Origin: Marinilactibacillus sp042660675
GTDB taxonomy: Bacteria; Bacillota; Bacilli; Lactobacillales; Carnobacteriaceae_A
Assembly (NCBI RefSeq): GCF_042660675.1
Contig: NZ_JBHSUL010000026.1
Location: 1-43,787 of the forward strand
DNA length: 43,787 nt
Direction of reading: 5' to 3'
Translations under genes and position numbers: made by a program
Shown: piece by piece, positions 42,733 through 43,787 of the stretch
How the letters are laid out: each line of letters begins with the position of its first letter
Position numbering within the stretch: position 1 is the stretch's first letter
Notes under the pieces: model-generated
The model's input: only the letters and a program-made list of their open reading frames with translations
Database searches by the model: none
What the model was told of the DNA's origin: nothing

Positions 42733-42806
42733 TCGGGAAGACAGGATTCGAACCTGCGACCCCTTGGTCCCAAACCAAGTGCTCTACCAAGCTGAGCTAC
42801 TTCCCG
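42733..42806 (-). tRNA. tRNA-Pro (TGG)
   Basis: 74-base cloverleaf, acceptor CGGGAAG/CTTCCCG, anticodon TGG, discriminator A. No CCA encoded. Confidence 0.97.
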
Positions 42807-42819
42807 TATGCTTTAAAAA

Positions 42820-42893
42820 TGCACCCTAGAGGAGTCGAACCTCTAACCGCCTGATTCGTAGTCAGGTACTCTATCCAATTGAGCTAAGGGTGC
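42820..42893 (-). tRNA. tRNA-Arg (ACG)
   Basis: 74-base cloverleaf, acceptor GCACCCT/AGGGTGC, anticodon ACG, whose A34 is expected to be deaminated to inosine by TadA. No CCA encoded. Confidence 0.97.
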
Positions 42894-42905
42894 TATTAAG
42901 TTAAG

Positions 42906-42991
42906 TGCCGAGGGCCGGAGTCGAACCGGCACGGTGAATACTCACCGCAGGATTTTAAGTCCTGTGCGTCTACCAATTCCGCCACCCCGGC
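42906..42991 (-). tRNA. tRNA-Leu (TAA)
   Basis: 86-base class II tRNA with long variable arm, anticodon TAA, discriminator A. No CCA encoded. Confidence 0.96.
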
Positions 42992-43068
42992 TAATGATAG
43001 GGCATAAAAAGCTTTGTAGAAGACAAATTTGTCTATTAAATTATCAGCTTTAGATTGAAAGTCAATCA
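42992..43068. repeat. Long tRNA spacer with nested inverted repeats
   Basis: The 77-base spacer between tRNA-Leu(TAA) and tRNA-Gly(GCC) is the longest in the array (most are 8-45 bases). It holds a perfect 14-base palindrome AGACAAATTTGTCT (43021-43034) nested inside AAAGCT (43008-43013) and AGCTTT (43046-43051) arms. It could fold as a processing hairpin; no gene is recognisable. Confidence 0.55.
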
Positions 43069-43140
43069 AGCGAAAGACGGGATTCGAACCCGCGACCCCC
43101 ACCTTGGCAAGGTGATGTTCTACCACTGAACTACTTTCGC
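43069..43140 (-). tRNA. tRNA-Gly (GCC)
   Basis: 72-base cloverleaf, acceptor GCGAAAG/CTTTCGC, anticodon GCC, discriminator T. No CCA encoded. Confidence 0.97.
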
Positions 43141-43147
43141 TGAATAA

Positions 43148-43220
43148 TGCCGGCTAAAGGATTTGAACCCTCGACCTACTGATTACAAATCAGTTGCTCT
43201 ACCAACTGAGCTAAGCCGGC
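43148..43220 (-). tRNA. tRNA-Thr (TGT)
   Basis: 73-base cloverleaf, acceptor GCCGGCT/AGCCGGC, anticodon TGT. No CCA encoded. Confidence 0.97.
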
Positions 43221-43241
43221 ACAATAATATAAATATAAACA

Positions 43242-43323
43242 TGCGGATGGAGGGACTTGAACCCCCACGCCGTGAAGCGCTAGATCCTAAATCTAGTGCG
43301 TCTGCCAATTCCGCCACATCCGC
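43242..43323 (-). tRNA. tRNA-Leu (TAG)
   Basis: 82-base class II tRNA, acceptor GCGGATG/CATCCGC, anticodon TAG. No CCA encoded. Confidence 0.96.
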
Positions 43324-43359
43324 GCTTGAAATATTTATACATTACACATCACTGTGTAA

Positions 43360-43432
43360 TGAGCCGTGCAGGGTTCGAACCTGCGACCCTCTGATTAAAA
43401 GTCAGATGCTCTACCGACTGAGCTAACGGCTC
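43360..43432 (-). tRNA. tRNA-Lys (TTT)
   Basis: 73-base cloverleaf, acceptor GAGCCGT/ACGGCTC, anticodon TTT. No CCA encoded. Confidence 0.97.
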
Positions 43433-43439
43433 AAAAAAA

Positions 43440-43512
43440 TGGAGGTTAACGGGCTCGAACCGCTGACCCTCTGCTTGTAAGGCAGATGCTCTCCCAACTG
43501 AGCTAAACCTCC
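43440..43512 (-). tRNA. tRNA-Val (TAC)
   Basis: 73-base cloverleaf, acceptor GGAGGTT/AACCTCC, anticodon TAC. First tRNA after the 5S gene, the usual place for Val in Bacilli rRNA operons. No CCA encoded. Confidence 0.97.
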
Positions 43513-43534
43513 AAAAATAAAAAGTTAAGAGCTT

Positions 43535-43652
43535 GCACGGCAACGTCCTGCTTTCACAAGGGGAAACCCCTCACTATCCTCGGCGCTGGGAAGCTTAACG
43601 GCTGTGTTCGGAATGGGAACAGGTGGGTCCTTCCCGCCATCATTACCGCACA
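43535..43652 (-). rRNA. rrf: 5S ribosomal RNA
   Basis: About 117 bases with the conserved 5S blocks CCGAACACAG, GTTAAGCTTCCCAGCGCC and GTGAAAGCAGGAC. The terminal helix pairs TGTGCGG with CCGTGCA. Ends are accurate to a few bases. It lies between the 23S gene and tRNA-Val. Confidence 0.95.
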
Positions 43653-43760
43653 ATGACTCTTTTTCTTTTTATAAGAGAACTCTGTTCTCTGAAAACTAGA
43701 TAGTTGACTGTTCACGCACATGTTTTGATCCAACACCTTCATACTCTTAACCCCGTTTTG
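43653..43760 (-). other. 23S-5S intergenic spacer
   Basis: About 108 transcribed bases. They include a GAGAAC/GTTCTC hairpin (43675-43689) and the TAGTTTTCAGAGAAC stretch common in Bacilli rRNA spacers. No tRNA lies in this spacer. Confidence 0.75.
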
Positions 43761-43787
43761 TGGTTAAGTCCTCGATCGATTAGTACT
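43761..43787 (-). rRNA. rrl: 23S ribosomal RNA, 3' end (partial)
   Basis: The last 27 bases of 23S rRNA, containing AGTACTAATCGATCGAGG then ACTTAACCA, which is the conserved 3' terminus in Bacilli. The gene continues beyond the window edge. The exact 3' end is uncertain by a few bases. Confidence 0.9.

Overview
This window is a chromosomal, AT-rich segment of a low-GC Gram-positive bacterium, most likely in the order Lactobacillales. Gene order matches several Bacillus subtilis neighbourhoods: ecsAB with divergent hit; prsA; yhaO-yhaN-yhaM with yheA; ruvAB-queA-tgt-yajC; mutSL; ymfF-ymfH-rodZ-pgsA-cinA-recA-rny-ymdB. No sporulation gene (such as spoVS) is interleaved, and metK carries a Lactobacillales-type SMK (SAM-III) riboswitch. 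Strongly acidic tails on PrsA, RodZ and RecA would suit a salt- or alkali-tolerant Carnobacteriaceae-like organism (Alkalibacterium or Marinilactibacillus type). That family-level guess is inference.

Layout. 1-6770: trmB, ccrZ/ytmP, dat, ecsB and ecsA on the minus strand, the plus-strand pair hit-ytxH, then prsA convergent to it across a shared terminator. 7017-12499: yheA and the yhaO-yhaN-yhaM nuclease cluster. 12617-18372: a class A penicillin-binding protein, then dinB-ytoI-nrnA (a pol IV, a CBS/hot-dog regulator and a nanoRNase). 18588-25894: comN-like gene and yajC, tgt, queA, ruvB, ruvA, msrB, mutL. 25928-32687: mutS, ymdB, rny, recA. 32914-40098: cinA, pgsA, rodZ, ymfH, ymfF, metK. 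Nearly all of this is housekeeping: tRNA modification, mismatch and recombination repair, RNA decay, envelope biogenesis and SAM synthesis.

40292-41511 holds the only accessory-looking genes: an unrecognised multi-pass membrane protein followed by an AAC(6')-like acetyltransferase, on the plus strand and convergent with the tRNA operon. 41592-43787 is the 3' part of an rRNA operon on the minus strand: the last bases of 23S rRNA, 5S rRNA, then 20 tRNA genes ending at a strong bidirectional terminator. None of the 20 tRNA genes encodes its CCA end.

Regulation visible in the sequence: an SMK box that sequesters the metK ribosome-binding site, a LexA-type box just upstream of a good recA promoter, near-consensus promoters before rny, ccrZ, recA and rodZ, and intrinsic terminators separating most transcription units. 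I found no CRISPR array, prophage, insertion sequence or clear defence system. The best candidates for something new are the membrane-protein/acetyltransferase pair, the membrane hairpin in the middle of the SbcC-like YhaN, and the CCA-less tRNA operon.
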